Positions 1 through 12,540 of a stretch of 64,000 nt of DNA are shown here, one piece after another. The notes under the pieces were generated by a model. That model did no database searches. It saw only the letters and a list, made by a program, of their open reading frames with translations, and was not told where the DNA came from. Source of the stretch: Fagopyrum homotropicum (lineage: Eukaryota > Streptophyta > Magnoliopsida > Caryophyllales > Polygonaceae); NCBI GenBank assembly GCA_033239125.1, contig BSWB01000002.1, positions 5,551,001 through 5,615,000 of the forward strand, written 5' to 3'. Position 1 is the stretch's first letter, and each line of letters starts with the position of its first letter. The position numbers were made by a program, and so were the translations under genes.

Positions 1-644
1 TAAAAAAATTAGTTTTATTTTTGAAATTCTGAATGTTCACGTGTTGTGACTCTTGTGAGTTGTGGTAACTTAGCTTATTTTCATGTATTTTAGGGCAAAA
101 TACACGAAAGTAAGCCAAAAACGTCTTGGCCGTTTAAAATCCGTTTAGTCCGTTCGTCTCCGTCTAGTGTCTTCTTGAACATTGCATGTATGGGATAAAG
201 GGTTTGTTTTCTTTACCTAGTATTTAGAATTTGCAGGATGAACATGAATGATCTTCTTCACTTGCTAACATTTATAGCATGTCCTACATGTTGACTTCTT
301 TCGTATGCAATATTCTGTTTTCCTACTTCAACAGTCAACAATCTTGATTTTGAAGAAAATATACTTAATTTATTGTGAGACCAAGTCAATAACTCCTATG
401 CAATTGCCCAATACTTTCCTCTGTACCTAACGAAAACCCCAAAAAAGCTTGATTAGATTTTTAACTATACGTTACTGTTCAACGTTTCATAGTTGAATAG
501 TATTGCGAAAAAAAAATAAAAAAAATTGCAAGTTTTGAATTCCCATTCCCTTAATTTACACACAATCCTGATTGTCTCCTAAACCCACCATGAATTTTTG
601 TTGATACCTTACGTAATCTTTTCTTTCCTCTGATTGGTCCTGCC
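1..644 (+). promoter_or_regulatory. Upstream region of receptor-kinase copy 1
   Basis: No coding sequence is visible here. The stretch is AT-rich and leads to the start codon at 645, which sits in a good plant context (GCCATGG). Several TGAC cores of the W-box type occur near 290, 332 and 383, which would fit WRKY control, but such short motifs are common by chance. I could not pick a convincing TATA box. Confidence 0.35.
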
Positions 645-3600
645 ATGGATATGTATCTAATCCTTCTTCTTTCCTTCACCACCCTCTTCCTTAAATCTTT
701 GTCTTCACCAAATGAAAAGTACGATTACTGCTTTAATAAGAAACTCCGATGTGGAAGTGTAGTCGATATAGGCTATCCATTTTACGATGAATCCACCCGA
801 CCCGAGTACTGTGGGTATCCCGGTTTCAAACTTGATTGTGTTCAGGCCACGCAGAAGATCACCATCGCTGATCAGGAGTACAAACTTCTCAAAGTCGACA
901 ACGACAAAATCAGCGTTTCCAGGACAGACGATTGGGTAAGGAGCTGCCCAAATAGCCTGAACAATACAATCATAGATTTCTCCAAATTCAACTTCTCATC
1001 GTCCGACCAAAACATCACCTTCTTCTATGATTGTGATGGAACTGATTACCAATTCATGTTAGAAACGGCATGTGATCTTGACGGCCATGGTTCATTGCAA
1101 GGTTATTACTTTACTGAGGCGATGTTGAAGAAATATGAAAGCTCCTCCTTCTTTTGCAACTTCAGTATCTCTCTTCCAATCATGCAGTCAGCAACCGACG
1201 CCATCAATAAAAGCCAGAATTTGGAGGTTTTGATCAGTGCTTTTCAGGCAGGGTTTGAGTTGGATTTGATCGCGGATATTGACAAATGTTATGTGTGTAA
1301 AAATTCGAATGGGGAGTGTGGGTACGATTCAAACAAGTTTGTTTGCCACTGTTCAGATAAGGACTATGATATCTCATGTGGAGTTAAAGGTAACAGAGTA
1401 CAAACCCGGTTTTATTGCTACCAGAAACTTTCTTGTGTTCAATTTTTGTTTTCACTATAACTTGGAAGTTTACTCCACGGAGAAGTCAGTTTTAGGTAAA
1501 ATAGTCGAAAGAATTGGAATAAGAGTTGGGTTTCATAGGTGAAATGGTCTAACCTGTCCTGTCCTTTGCAATTTTTTTGGGGTAACTCAATATGCTGACA
1601 CTAACTAAACAAATTTATGTCCAATTTTTGTATTTATGCCTTGGAAGTTATAAACACTTGAACTTGATATATTTATTGACTGTATTGACAGCAATATATA
1701 TAGGAAAAGAATGAGATCTTTTATACTAACAAGATCCTAAGAGCTCTCTCTTTTTTTGGTGTGAATCCTAGGATCTTAAGATCTCTCTAAAGATACTAAC
1801 AACATAGATGATAATACTAAACAACTTAGATAGTATAATATCGTTGACATTCCCCTTTGAGTAAAGCTTTATTTGGAAAGCCGTAACTTGTGTAGCAGTG
1901 AGGTAAAACGATGTCGAAGCAGTGGCTTGGTAAGAATATCAGCTAACTGATCATTTGTGGAAACAAAACTGACTCTTAACTTGCCTTGCCGGACCTGTTC
2001 ACGAACGAAGTGGTATGCTAGAGCTATATGGTTCATTCTGGAGCGAAACACAGGAGTAGCCGAGAGACTTATGGCACCCAGGTTGTCACAATAAACAACT
2101 GGAGAGAGGCTAAGTGGTTGACGAATTCTTGTAACAACTGCACAATCCAGATTACTTCTGAGGACGTGTCTGCAATAGCCTTATATTCAGCCTCCGTAGA
2201 GGATCTGACAACTAATTTCTGCTTCTTCGAGCTCCAACTAATGGGAGTAGCTCCCATATAAATGATGTAGCCTGTTGTGGAAATATAATCACTTTTATCA
2301 CCTACCCAGTCTGCATCAGAAAAAGCGTGAATATTGGTAGTTTCAGCCTTAGAAATTCGTATGCCAAGATCTGAGTTGTCAGCAAGATATCAGAGGAGTC
2401 TCTTTAGTGTTGTCCAATGCAAATTTGTAGGAGCTTGCATATACTGAGAAAGCTTGTTGACAGCATATCCGACATCTGGACGCGTCAAATATAAATATTG
2501 CAAACTTCCCACTAAAGTCCAATAATCAGTTGGAGTAGGAATTGGGGTCCCGGATGTGCAGTGAAGATCATCACCTGGAGACATTGCGTTGACACAGGCT
2601 TGACAACATCCATTCCAGCTCGCAAGAGAAGATCAGCCACATACTTCTTCTGTGACAAGAAAATGCCACCATCATACTGCTACACTTCAACACTTAGAAA
2701 ATACTTTAGGTTTCCTAAATCTTTCAATGAAAACCGTTGTGCTAATAGTGCAATTAGACCTTCAAGCTTGGAATTATTTTCTGTGACGATAATGTCATCA
2801 ACATAGACTAGCAAATAGATTAGAATTGAGTCCCGAGCAAAAATAAACAGTAATGCATCAACCACTGAATTGACGAAGCCCAGTTCAAGAAGAAAGAGCC
2901 TTAACTCATTATACCAGGCTCTAGGATCCTAGTTTAATCCATATATGGCCTTCTTTAGCTTGCAGATGTGATCCGGATAATTTTTATTAACAAACCCGGG
3001 GGGTTGAGCCATGTACACATCGTCATGTAGTCGACCTTGCAGAAACGCATTGTTGATATCTAACTGACGAAGTGGCCAACCTAGTGACACAACAAGAACG
3101 AGTACCACCCTTACTGTGACAAGTTTTACCACAGGGCTAAAAGTCTCTGTATAATCACACCCAAGTCTTTGATTAAATCCTTTTGCAACAAGTCTCGCTT
3201 TGTACCTGTCAAGTGTGCCATCTGGGTTATATTTTAAGCGAAATGCCCACTTACATCCTACCAAATTTGTTGTTGTTGATGAAGGAACAAGCTTCCAGGT
3301 CCTATTTAAACAAAGAGCATCATATTCCAATTGCATAGTCGCACGCCATTCAGGATCTTTGAGGGCTTGAGTGAAGGATTTTGGTTCAGTTGGTGTGGGA
3401 GTTGTGGTAGTATGCAAATTCAGCTTTTGAATGGGTTTAACAACATTGTTGCGGGATCTAGCTACTACCCGGGACGTGGGATAGCAACTTGGGTAGGCGT
3501 TGCAGCCGATGCAGGTTGGATGGAAACAGTCTGTGTTGGAAGGATGGGTTGTTGGGGAGGGTTTAGCATAAGATTTGAAGCTGCAGGTTGCGAACTGATC

Positions 3601-6600
3601 GGTGTTGACTAGAGGATAGGTGGGGTAGATTGTGAGGTGGCACTGTGCAGCAAAGCAGGATTTGTTGGTGAAGAGGGTTGTGGCATTGTAGATGGCAGTA
3701 GAATTGGTAAACCTAGTTGGGCCCATTCAGAGTTGATGTCAGTTTGATCTGATTGTGGGGGTTGCATTTGGCTATATGGAAATTCGTCTTCAACAAACCT
3801 GACATGCCTAGATGTATAGACACGTTTGGTAATCGGATCTAGGCATTGGTATGCATTTTGAGGGAACGCATAACCAATAAAAACAAGGTATGGATTTCGG
3901 CTCAAGCTTGTGTTTAGTGTATGGCTTAAGCCATAGAAAACAAAGGCAACCAAAGCTTTTAAACTTGTTGCAATTTGGATGTTGCTTGGTAAGGTTATGG
4001 CAAGGAGTTGTGTAGCCATGAGATGGAGATGGCAATCTATTAATTAGATATGTAGCCATGATCAATGCTAAGGGCCAATGATCCAAAGGAATGTGAGAAT
4101 GAGTGAGGAGTGAGAGGTTGGTTTCAACCAAGTGTCGATGCTTTCTTTCAACAAGCCCATTGTGCTCTGGAGTATGTGGAAGTGTTGTCAAATGGGTAAT
4201 GTCATGATCACCTAGGAAGGATCGTTTCTCTCCGTTGTCGGAGTAAAATACTTTAATTTTAGGCTTAAAGTAGTTTTCAACTAAAAACTTAAATTGGGTG
4301 AAAATAGGTTTTGTTTCCGATTTATATTTGAGTGGATATAGCCATGTATATTTTGTGTGATGATCGGCAAAAATAAGATAGTACTTATACCCATCATATG
4401 AAGGTACATGAGAACTCCAAACATCACTGAAAATGACTTCTAGAGGTGTAGTAGACTCAATTGTAGAAAGATGAAAAGGTAACTTATGAGTCTTATTCAT
4501 ATTGCAAGAAGTACAAACATTTTGATGATATGAAGAAAAACCTAGGCTAGCACTCTTATTTAGAAATTGAAAAACTTCAGTAGATGGGTGACCAAGCCTA
4601 TGGTGCATGGACTTGGGACTGACTCGGAAAGCACTGTGGAGAGTAGGACTTGAGGAAGGTCAGACGTACACCCCATCAACACAAGGACCCCTAATGATGG
4701 TTTTGTTGGACTTGAGGTCCTGCACATGAAAACCATTTGATTTGAAGACAACAACAGATGAAGTGTCATTAGTGAGTTTAGAAACAAAAACTATGTTTTT
4801 GGACATTTTGGGCACACACAAAACATTAGACAGGACCAAATTATCATATGAAGCAAGCATAGTAGAGCCAGTGTGAGTGATTGGTAGTCCCTTACCATTG
4901 CCAACTAACATCTCATCTGAGCCATGGTATGGATAATGGAGAACAAGGTTGTCGAGATCGTTGGTGACATGATGGGATGCACCACTGTCAACCAACCATT
5001 GGTTGTTGAAAGTTTGTGTAGTAGCAACATTTGTCTGATGAGCTGGCATAAAGGGAAACCTCGCTGAAGGTGGCACTTCAATAGTCGGATGTAAGGATCG
5101 ATAAACCCGACAATGTCTTCAGTTTGTTCGTGAAAAATCGGATTCTTAGCAATGTGGATGGCAGAATGATTGTCACAATTTAGTGTAACAGGGGTAAGGT
5201 TTGGAACTTCAAGTTCCTGAAAGAGACCAAACAACCAAGTTACTTCCGAAGCAGCTTGAGACATGTTCGGAAGAACTACGAGAAATAGTTGTTTGTTTCT
5301 TAGAGTGCCAAAATATCCAGTATCAGGGTGTGTATTAGTCCAGACGTCCAGTAGTTCAACTTTCCCCCAAGACTGCAAAACAGAGAAGCATCGGCCAACA
5401 AAAGACCATCAGGATCATCAATCAATTTGAAATTGAGAGGTAGTGGAGTGACACAAGCAAAAAGATCATCGTTGGAAACTTGGAAGCTTTATGAATAAGA
5501 AGATCTTGAGTTAATCTCATCTTTCTCCTTTTCATCTCTACCCTCTTCCCTAAGTCCCTGTCTTCCACAAGGGAAAAATACGAAGGAAATATTGGGAAAG
5601 ACATAGGGTATCCTTTCTACCATGGTTCCAAAACTCTAGAGTTTGTGATTGTCTGATTGAGCACAAAATCGAAATCAATACAAACACACACAAGTTTAGG
5701 GACACCCAAGGTCCAAAGGATTCTCAAGCCAAAAGCTCCACTAAACTACCAGAAGAAAACAACTCTCTCTGGCCAAAATACTCAGGAAACATCCTTAAAA
5801 CACAAATTTCTGGATGCTGAGCTAAAAGACCTAATGCCTTATCTCATTTAGTAAATATACTCCTATTTAACCCAATTCTTTCATCTAGAGGGGAATTATA
5901 TATAGGGTAAAATTATAGGGATCTACAAAACAAAAACCTATAAAAAGAGCCTATTTAACCCAATTCTTTCCATATACAAATATTTATGCTCATGCATACC
6001 TTTAAGGTCACCTACATGTGACCATAGTAAATCCTTGTGACAGTCCAATGGCTTCACCTAATAGCACCTAGATACCTCATCTTCTGTAATAACTATTCTC
6101 ATAATGCTATTGTATCCTAACACTGTCACTCATCGAAAGTTTTCATGTGGCTGTCTGGACAATCATCTCCCCTATTGTAGTTGGCCTTACAGTTGTAGAA
6201 TAAGGTAATTATTCAACAACAATACAGAAGGCAATGTCTTAAATCTTTCAAAAATTTGAACGCAGGATCTATATATTCAAGGTATGTGCATCAGTAAATC
6301 CATTGTTTAGGTCATAACATATCTCATCGTCACATAAATTCTTGTGTGGACAATACCAAGAAATTGTTCAACCTCATACTCATCCTCAAATGTTATCCCT
6401 GTGATCGAACTGAGCAGTTGAACGTCAATCCAGAGTGACTGTGAGCAGAAGCATGTGGAATGCAGTAGTTATATGTTTTATGTTTATCCTTCTATTTTAC
6501 TCTACTCTAATAAAAGCATCACATATATGACTAATTAAGTAAGCGCATATTCAAATCGCAGGTCATCATCAGCAGATGGTTCCAATAGAAGGTACTATTT

Positions 6601-7956
6601 ATGATTAAGTAACATCAGTATACTCCAATTGAACCTAGCCATATCAACTGCAAACAATTAGTTAACAATCATTTCTCTATGATTTATAGCTTCTATAGCA
6701 GCAGCAATCGGAATTGTGATGCTCGGGTTTTTCATCTACTTTTCTAAGAACATCCTTCAGAAGTGCAAGCCAAACCCAACAAATCAGAGTGTGGAGGCAT
6801 GCTTGAAGAACTATGCTTCACATGTTCCGAAAAGATATACATATACAAATATAAAGAAGATAACCAAGTCCTTCAAAGAAAAATTAGGCGAAGGTGGCTA
6901 CGGGACAGTGTTTAAAGGTAGCCTCCAAGATGGCCGTGTTGTGGCAGTGAAAGTGTGGAAGCAATCCAAAGGCGATGGCCAAGAATTTCTCAACGAGGTT
7001 ATGAGCATCTCTGGGTATGCCATTCCTAACCTATCCAACAATATATAAATGTATGCCCTAAAATCAATTAAATTAAGCCTACACATAAATTGATCTAATT
7101 ATTTTGGTGATCTCAAACTTGTAGGACAAGTCATGTCAACGTTGTCCCGCTATTGGGGTTCTGCTTTGAAGGTCACAAACGAGCCCTCATCTATGAGTTT
7201 ATGCCCAACGGATCCCTCGAGAAATTTATTCATGGAAGGGATATTAACGACAACAATAATTCATTATCTGCCCAAAAACTATTTGATATTGCTATAGGCA
7301 TAGCAAGGGGGCTAGAGTACCTTCATCGGGGTTGTAACACAAGGATAGTGCACTTTGACATCAAACCTCACAACATCTTACTTGATGCAGAACTCACTCC
7401 AAAGATCTCTGATTTTGGGCTTGCTAAGTCCTTGAAAAAGAAAGAGAGCATCATATCCATGTCCGGAGCTAGAGGGACTGCAGGCTACATTGCTCCCGAA
7501 GTAATTTTAAGGAGCTTTGGTGGCGTCTCCCATAAATCCGATGTTTATAGCTTTGGAATGATGGTTTTAGAAATGGTCGGATGTAAGAAAAGGGGAAATC
7601 ACATTGCAGAGAATAGTAGCGAAATGTACTTTCCTCGGTGGATATACAAGCAGCTTGAACAAGAGGCGTCGACAATTGATAGTGACAGGATTTTGAATGA
7701 CGAGAAGGAATTGGAGAGGATAATGATACTGGTAGGCTTATGGTGCATCCAAACGAATCCATCAAGTCGTCCTCCAATGAGTAGAGTGATGGACATGCTC
7801 GAAGGAAAGGTTGAGTTGTTGGAAGTTCCTCCCATGCCTACTCTTGCCTCTCTTCCAAGACAACAACAACCAGCTGATGATGACTCTACCACTCTCATCA
7901 TATCATCGACCGCATCGTCTATTATCGATCACTCTCATTCCATGCAAATTTTTTAG
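645..7956 (+). CDS. LRK10L-type receptor-like kinase, copy 1 (4 exons)
   Basis: Exons by eye: 645-1389, 6562-6591, 6690-7014 and 7125-7956. Junction phases (1, 1, 2) agree and give about 643 residues. Residues 1-20 are a signal peptide. The ectodomain has the GUB_WAK pectin-binding pattern (IGYPFY, CGYPGFKLDC) and ends in a Cys-rich WAK-associated motif (CGYDSNKFVCHC). A membrane span lies near 260-282. The kinase has the glycine loop GEGGYG (325-330), Lys346, HFD (443-445) in place of HRD, so it is a non-RD kinase, and DFG at 463. Known family role: cell-surface signalling at the plasma membrane; the ligand is unknown. Intron 1 (1390-6561) is very long and full of antisense copia debris plus a relic ectodomain fragment, so exon 1 and the kinase exons may come from two different tandem genes. 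Whether the long intron is spliced cannot be told from DNA. Confidence 0.75.
1590..1850 (-). repeat. 3' LTR of the intron-1 copia element
   Basis: On the minus strand it starts TGTCAACG next to a purine tract. A TATA-like stretch on the minus strand lies near 1692-1701. The far end near 1590 is a guess, because no second LTR copy was found in the window. Confidence 0.5.
1869..5076 (-). pseudogene. Broken copia pol (protease to RNase H)
   Basis: Pieces in reading order: 5076-4660 carries the protease active-site motif WLVDSGASHHVT; 4608-3808 is the integrase with its His/Cys zinc motif (HHRLGHP, CTSC) and core (DNGE, NGLVERKHRH); 3726-2929 and 2865-2680 are reverse transcriptase with WAFRLKYNPDG, RQLDINNAFLQG and YVDD; 2584-2390 continues the thumb; 2257-2069 and 2051-1869 are RNase H (STEAEYKA, ADILTKPLL). 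At least four frame or stop breaks separate the pieces, so no working polyprotein is made. Confidence 0.85.
5080..5480 (-). pseudogene. Fragment of a second copia RT-RNase H
   Basis: The minus strand reads as the end of a copia reverse transcriptase (DDPDGLLLADASLF) that jumps to RNase H (QAASEVTWLFGLFQELEVP, then NCDNHSAIHIAKNPIFHE). It has an internal deletion and frame shifts. It lies upstream, in element orientation, of the protease of the larger copia remnant, where gag should be, so two copia copies were joined by recombination or deletion. Confidence 0.75.
5515..5632 (+). pseudogene. Relic of an LRK10L ectodomain first exon
   Basis: The + strand matches the start of exon 1 of kinase copy 1. 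One frame reads TLFPKSLSSTREKYE and then GKDIGYPFYHGSKT, against TLFLKSLSSPNEKYD and VDIGYPFYDESTR in copy 1. About two dozen bases between the two blocks are missing and the rest of the ectodomain is gone. It lies inside intron 1 of copy 1, right beside copia debris, and could be the true first exon of the gene that supplied the kinase exons. Confidence 0.7.
5640..6561 (+). other. Remaining part of intron 1
   Basis: No gene is seen. A block of about 20 bases, ctatttaacccaattctttc, occurs twice (near 5863 and 5949). Around 6145-6190 a short hydrophobic reading (IISPIVVGLTVV) resembles a membrane segment, but it ends in a stop and is not reliable. The 3' end carries the CAG acceptor used at 6561. 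Confidence 0.4.
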
Positions 7957-8317
7957 CTCTATTCTAGGGTTTGAATTAGCTTTGTTCAATCCATCCATAG
8001 TATGTTGATATATTTTAGAGAAATCAGCAACTAGATTATTTTGTGATGTCAAAAACGGCATCAAAGTATTATGAGGGATTGTTGAATCGTTTTTAATGGA
8101 AGATATAGAAATTAGTCCAAAATCATATAGTCTTCAAATTCTCCATATACTTGAGCCATGCATTGGTTCTTCAACAACAAAAACGACATAATCATGTCTG
8201 CGAAAGAAATTGGCAAATATCGGACCCTTTTGGCAAACGGTTGGGTGGGTGGGGCGGGTGAGAGTGGATGCAAACAAGTTTCTTACTTTGGGCTTACATA
8301 TATTCATTAGTCTGGTC

Positions 8318-8666
8318 CCTTAAGATCTCTGATTTTGGGATTGTTAAGCATTTCAAGCATAAGGACAGCATCATCTCCAGTCTGTCACCAGAGGAACTGC
8401 TGGCTAGATTGCCCCTGAGGATATACAAGGAGCTTGAACGAGAAACAACACTAGATCATGCCCCTGAGGATAAGGAATTAGGAGAGGAAGATGGTATTGG
8501 TAGGGTTGTGGACCTGTGGTGCATCCAAACGAATCCATGGAGCAACCCTTCGATGTGTAGAGTGTTGGAGATGCTTAGAAGGGAAACTGGGGTCATGAGT
8601 TCCTGCCATGACATCTCTTGCATCTCCTCCGAAGCAACAATAATCAACAAACAATGGCACTAGCAA
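8318..8666 (+). pseudogene. Degraded LRK10L kinase C-lobe
   Basis: The readable frame starts at the DFG segment (LKISDFGIVKHF, KDSIIS), loses the segment from the activation loop to the helix that carries SHKSDVYSFG, and resumes at the C-lobe (RIYKELERETTL, then DLWCIQTNPW, CRVLEMLRRE). It matches the ends of the two kinase genes in this window but lacks the glycine loop, catalytic loop and ectodomain. It lies about 360 bp past the stop codon of copy 1 on the same strand, so it looks like the tail of a third tandem copy. Confidence 0.8.
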
Positions 8667-10127
8667 TGTCCTCTCATCCACTACATTTTGCAACTTGAAT
8701 GGTAGATGGATCACTTTTATTGACGCAAAAGGGTTAGTTTAATTCTTATTGGTGGCTAACTGACTATACAAATTACTAGTCTATACAAGCTCCGAGATTC
8801 GGAAAAGCTTCAAACTTCTCAACAGTGGTATCAAAGACAAGATGTAGAGTGGTAAGGCTTCTAAAGAGAGCTTGTAAGTGAAATTGCAAGTGTGGGTGAG
8901 AACAACACAAATTAGCCACTTACACTTGTCTAATCCTCTTGTATATATTTCACTAACTATACAAAGTTACTTTTGTACATTGTGTCCTTGTATTTTGAGG
9001 GTGATGGTGACTATACAAGATATCAATTACCTAAAAATACTTTCTCAAGATCTTGAAACAAGACTTGTACTACTAGTCATTTGAAAACAGATTGAGATCT
9101 AACTGGTCTATATTGGGTACTTAACAATGCATGAGAACTCAGAAATCATGTGGATGATGTAGAAGATTTCTATAGTAGAATATGGTGGAAATTACCTCTA
9201 TCCAGCATTGCTAGTAGCAAGCGCACTCTTCATCACAAAGCAAATGTAGATTGTTTCATGATCTTATCGTGATACATCTTCCTCCCAAATGCAGAGTTAG
9301 TTCCTCGACCACCTCAATGGGTTGGCACGCATTAAGTGTGCTGAAACAATTGAAGACAAAAGCGTCAAAGATGTGTTGAAAGCAACAAAAGCACAAGATC
9401 CAAGTTCTAACGCAATTGAGAACATACACCAATACGAAGAACAACAATTTGTACCTTTGGGGCCTGAGGAGCTACGGATGCATTTCAAGATGCAGTTGCA
9501 TAATACAACAAAAGTTTTGCATTCTCCGGATTATCAGAAAACAATCACATAGTATGCCTTCAGATCAAAGCTCAAGATATGCTGCCAAAGACTGTATACA
9601 TTGTCTTCAAATGACCACAATGTGAAATTGATGGACATAAGTTGCTTACAGATACATAATTTGGAGAGGAATTCTATCGAACACTTGGTGTGCAGAATCA
9701 GATACTCATTGATAGACCGATATGTGTGTCCCAAAATCAAAATTGGGAAATCCCTTCATCCTAATTCATAAGACATATCGTTCAACATGGTAGAAATGCC
9801 AGAGAAAATAGAGATGGGAGTGATGGTGGGAATTTGGGATCAGTCGCGTCAGCTCAGCAAGAGGAGCACAGGAAGAGGATATAGGGCGCCAATTGGTAGG
9901 AACTAACATGGTGGGCAAGGCGTACGAATCGGAGATAGGGCAGCGAATTCAAGGAGGCAGTTGGTAACCATAGATGATAGATCATTGGGAAGAAATGAGG
10001 CAAAGTAATTAGATAATTGTTATTTTCTCCAAACACATCATTCTAATAAAATGAGGTCAAGAACAGCAATATTGTATGGAGTGTTATTGATTTTCTGAAA
10101 ATGTCATAAAACATAAGAAAAAAAAAG
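8667..10127. other. Intergenic spacer, no recognised gene
   Basis: I recognise nothing firm. An open frame at 9322-9552 (+, 76 codons) has ordinary codon composition (MARIKCAETIEDKSVKDVL...) but no known domain and no visible promoter; it could be part of a gene relic. Confidence 0.3.
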
Positions 10128-10471
10128 AAAAATTGTCTAAATAATATTCATCTATTATGCTAACTAAACTTTAAAGCTCGTCCTTTAAAGTTTCACTTAT
10201 TGTGCCGACCAGAGATTATTACTTGACCCTCTCAAAGCTGCCATTTATTTGATTGAAGTAGCATATGAATGTGGTTGGGGTTTTTCAATTGTGAAAACGG
10301 TCAACCACTTTCATTTGCTCCTTCAATCAAATAAATGACAACTTTTAGATGATAATCTAGATACTAATATTTGGTCGGCTTCAATAAGCGAGGTGCTGTT
10401 ATGATAGTTTAAATGACGGGGTATTAAAGTTTAGTCAGCCTAAATGATGGAGTATTGTTTAGACAATTTTC
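10128..10471. mobile_element. Foldback MITE with long terminal inverted repeats
   Basis: The left end (aaaattgtctaaataatatt) is mirrored at the right end (attgtttagacaatttt). The mirror image continues inward on both arms: tttaaagttt and the gccatttatttgattgaagt block on the left match caatcaaataaatgac on the right. Each arm is roughly 170 bp with mismatches, so most of the 344 bp folds on itself. No clear target-site duplication; superfamily not assigned. Confidence 0.75.
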
Positions 10472-11567
10472 GCTAAACATAAATACAATATTACCCGAAC
10501 CGAATCGCGTTCAGTTCGATTTAGTTAATGATACCAGTCTTTTAAGGCGGGATCTATTTTTTTTGTTGACATTTAATGGGGTAGCTTCTTGATTTCCAAC
10601 TTAGATGATATTACCTGAAAATATATGGAGACTTGTTGTAGACTTACACCAGCCTCTATCCATAACGACAAACTTGTATGTGTTGTCTCTTAAGATAAAT
10701 TAGAATGAACAATTTTCGTTATTAAGGTGAGACCTATCGAAATTTAGTTTGTTAAATTCTATCTCGGTTTTCATCTAATGTTCTTTCTTCTCTTTCTCAC
10801 AAAAGAGTTGTTCTTTGTTTTACTTATTCTTTCAGTTCCATTTTGTTTTTGTCTTCTCACATAGATATTTGTGCTCTTACGACATCTACAATCCAACTTG
10901 TCACGTATTACACCGAATGACTCTCATTTGTCTAATATTCTTCGTGTCGAATTGGTTGTGAAGGGTGTTTAAAACGTGTTCAATTTTTAGCACCCGTATC
11001 CTTTTTCTATTTTTTATAAGTGCAACTAGATATTCATGAGATCACTAACTTTCTTTCTAAAAAAACATGTTCGGTTTTTATATTAGGGAGTTATCTAAAA
11101 CTGAGCAAACCCGGGTTGGACTATTTGGAAAAAAAATTGCCCTTTTTTGGGCCCAAAATTGAGACGCAAAACCTTATCCAATCCGTTCGTCTCAAGTTTC
11201 AAATCCTGGATTTTTTTGTTCTTTTTTAAAAGAAAATTGTTTGTATTAAATATAAAAAATAAATGTATTACACAAAAACTTTAATAAATTGTGAAAACTT
11301 TGTAGTTTATTAAACATAGAGTTCTCAAAGTTCAAATCATATTATCTACCCCTCTCTCTATATATATATTTAAAATATTTAATTATTAAAATGGCTTTTG
11401 GATTGGGCTCCCCTAATGGTCTTCCCCCTGGCTTGCAAAAGCCTTGCATGTACTTGAGCTGGGCTTTCCAGCCCGAACGGGCCTACGGATGATGTCTATA
11501 TGTCCGTTATCCGTGCGGATTGACTTTACAACAGGTTTTGGGTTCTTGCTATTCATACCACATAATC

Positions 11568-11570
<3 letters not shown>
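10472..11570. other. Intergenic spacer
   Basis: AT-rich and without a recognisable gene. Short open frames (for example 11020-11229) show no domain and I regard them as chance. Confidence 0.4.

Positions 11571-11635
<65 letters not shown>
11571..11635. repeat. (TA)n microsatellite
   Basis: About 32 perfect TA units. Confidence 0.98.
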
Positions 11636-11643
<8 letters not shown>

Positions 11644-11899
11644 CGCCATGCGTAGGTTTTGGATTCTCAAAGAGAAATGCTTTTATTATTGTGTAGGCGT
11701 AGTAAGTTTTCCTTAATTTTTCGAACCAAATGTATGTTAGGTGCGACTACGCATACGCCATGCGTAGTAGGACTATGTGTACGCATGACGTACGCGTAGC
11801 CATTTTCCTATATTTTTTGAACGAAATCAACTTAGTGCTACTCGTACGCCAGACGTAACCGGACGACGGGTATGAAGAGCACGAAACATGTGATACGAA

Positions 11900-12540
11900 T
11901 AACAATCTCGCGGTTTAGTGATATTCATGTTAGCAATGGAGCAACACACTTTATTATCCACCAGAGAGTATAAACCTCCGAGTACCGGCACTTAGGGCAA
12001 CTTTTTTTAAAAAAAAATAAACCTCCGAGTACTGGCACTCTTACGATGTTTATGCTCGCGGTTTAGTGATATTAATGTTTATAACCGTGCATAATTTATA
12101 TATTCTACTAATTAATTATGGGCAATTTGGGTAACTAGGCCTTTTTGTAAAGTGTTGTGGTTGAAAGTTCTAAAGTTCATTAAAGATTGTGTTAAAAGAT
12201 AAAACGGTATATTTTTATGCACGGTTATAAACCTCCGAGTACTCGGAGGTTTATACTCGGAGGTTTATGCACGGTTATAAACCTCCGAGTACTGGCGCTC
12301 TTACGATGTTTATGCCCTAAGTTCCTTAATTTATATATTCAAGACGATGTTAATGCCCTAAGTGCCAGTTCTAAAAATATACCGTTTTAGCATAAACATC
12401 GTAAGAGTGAATATATCAAATAACTAAACCGCTAGTACCGGCACTTAGGGCAACTTTTTTTAAAGTGTCTAACAACACTTTTTAAAAAGGCCTAGTTACC
12501 CAAATTGCCCATAATTAATTAGTAGAATATATAAATTATG
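11900..12540. repeat. Scrambled foldback array
   Basis: A perfect 57-bp inverted repeat has arms at 12090-12146 and 12484-12540. Between and beside the arms, short modules recur in both orientations: a gtacyggcact module near 11975, 12027 and 12436 and inverted near 12355; a cttacgatgtttatgc module near 12041 and 12300 and inverted near 12391; a cggtttagtgatatt module near 11912 and 12059. A perfect 30-bp palindrome is at 12226-12255. The edge gggcaatttgggtaactagg resembles Mutator-like terminal repeats, but the mirror symmetry runs past it into the flanks. Confidence 0.8.

Larger units (their letters stand above)
1590..5080 (-). mobile_element. Ty1/copia retrotransposon remnant in intron 1 of kinase copy 1
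   Basis: On the minus strand, from high to low coordinates, the copia order protease, integrase, reverse transcriptase, RNase H and LTR can be read, with several frame breaks. Gag and the 5' LTR are absent; the 5' side joins a piece of another copia element at about 5080. A polypurine tract (AAAGGGGAA) sits just before the 3' LTR, which starts with TGTCAACG at 1850. The element is opposite in orientation to the host gene. The low-coordinate LTR end is uncertain and no target-site duplication could be matched. Confidence 0.85.

Noticed and set aside
5657..5851. 64-codon open frame in intron 1
   Set aside because: Low-complexity Lys/Thr/Ser composition, no domain, inside retrotransposon and relic sequence.
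9322..9552. 76-codon open frame with balanced composition
   Set aside because: No domain, promoter or second copy in the window; kept only as a remark in the spacer entry.
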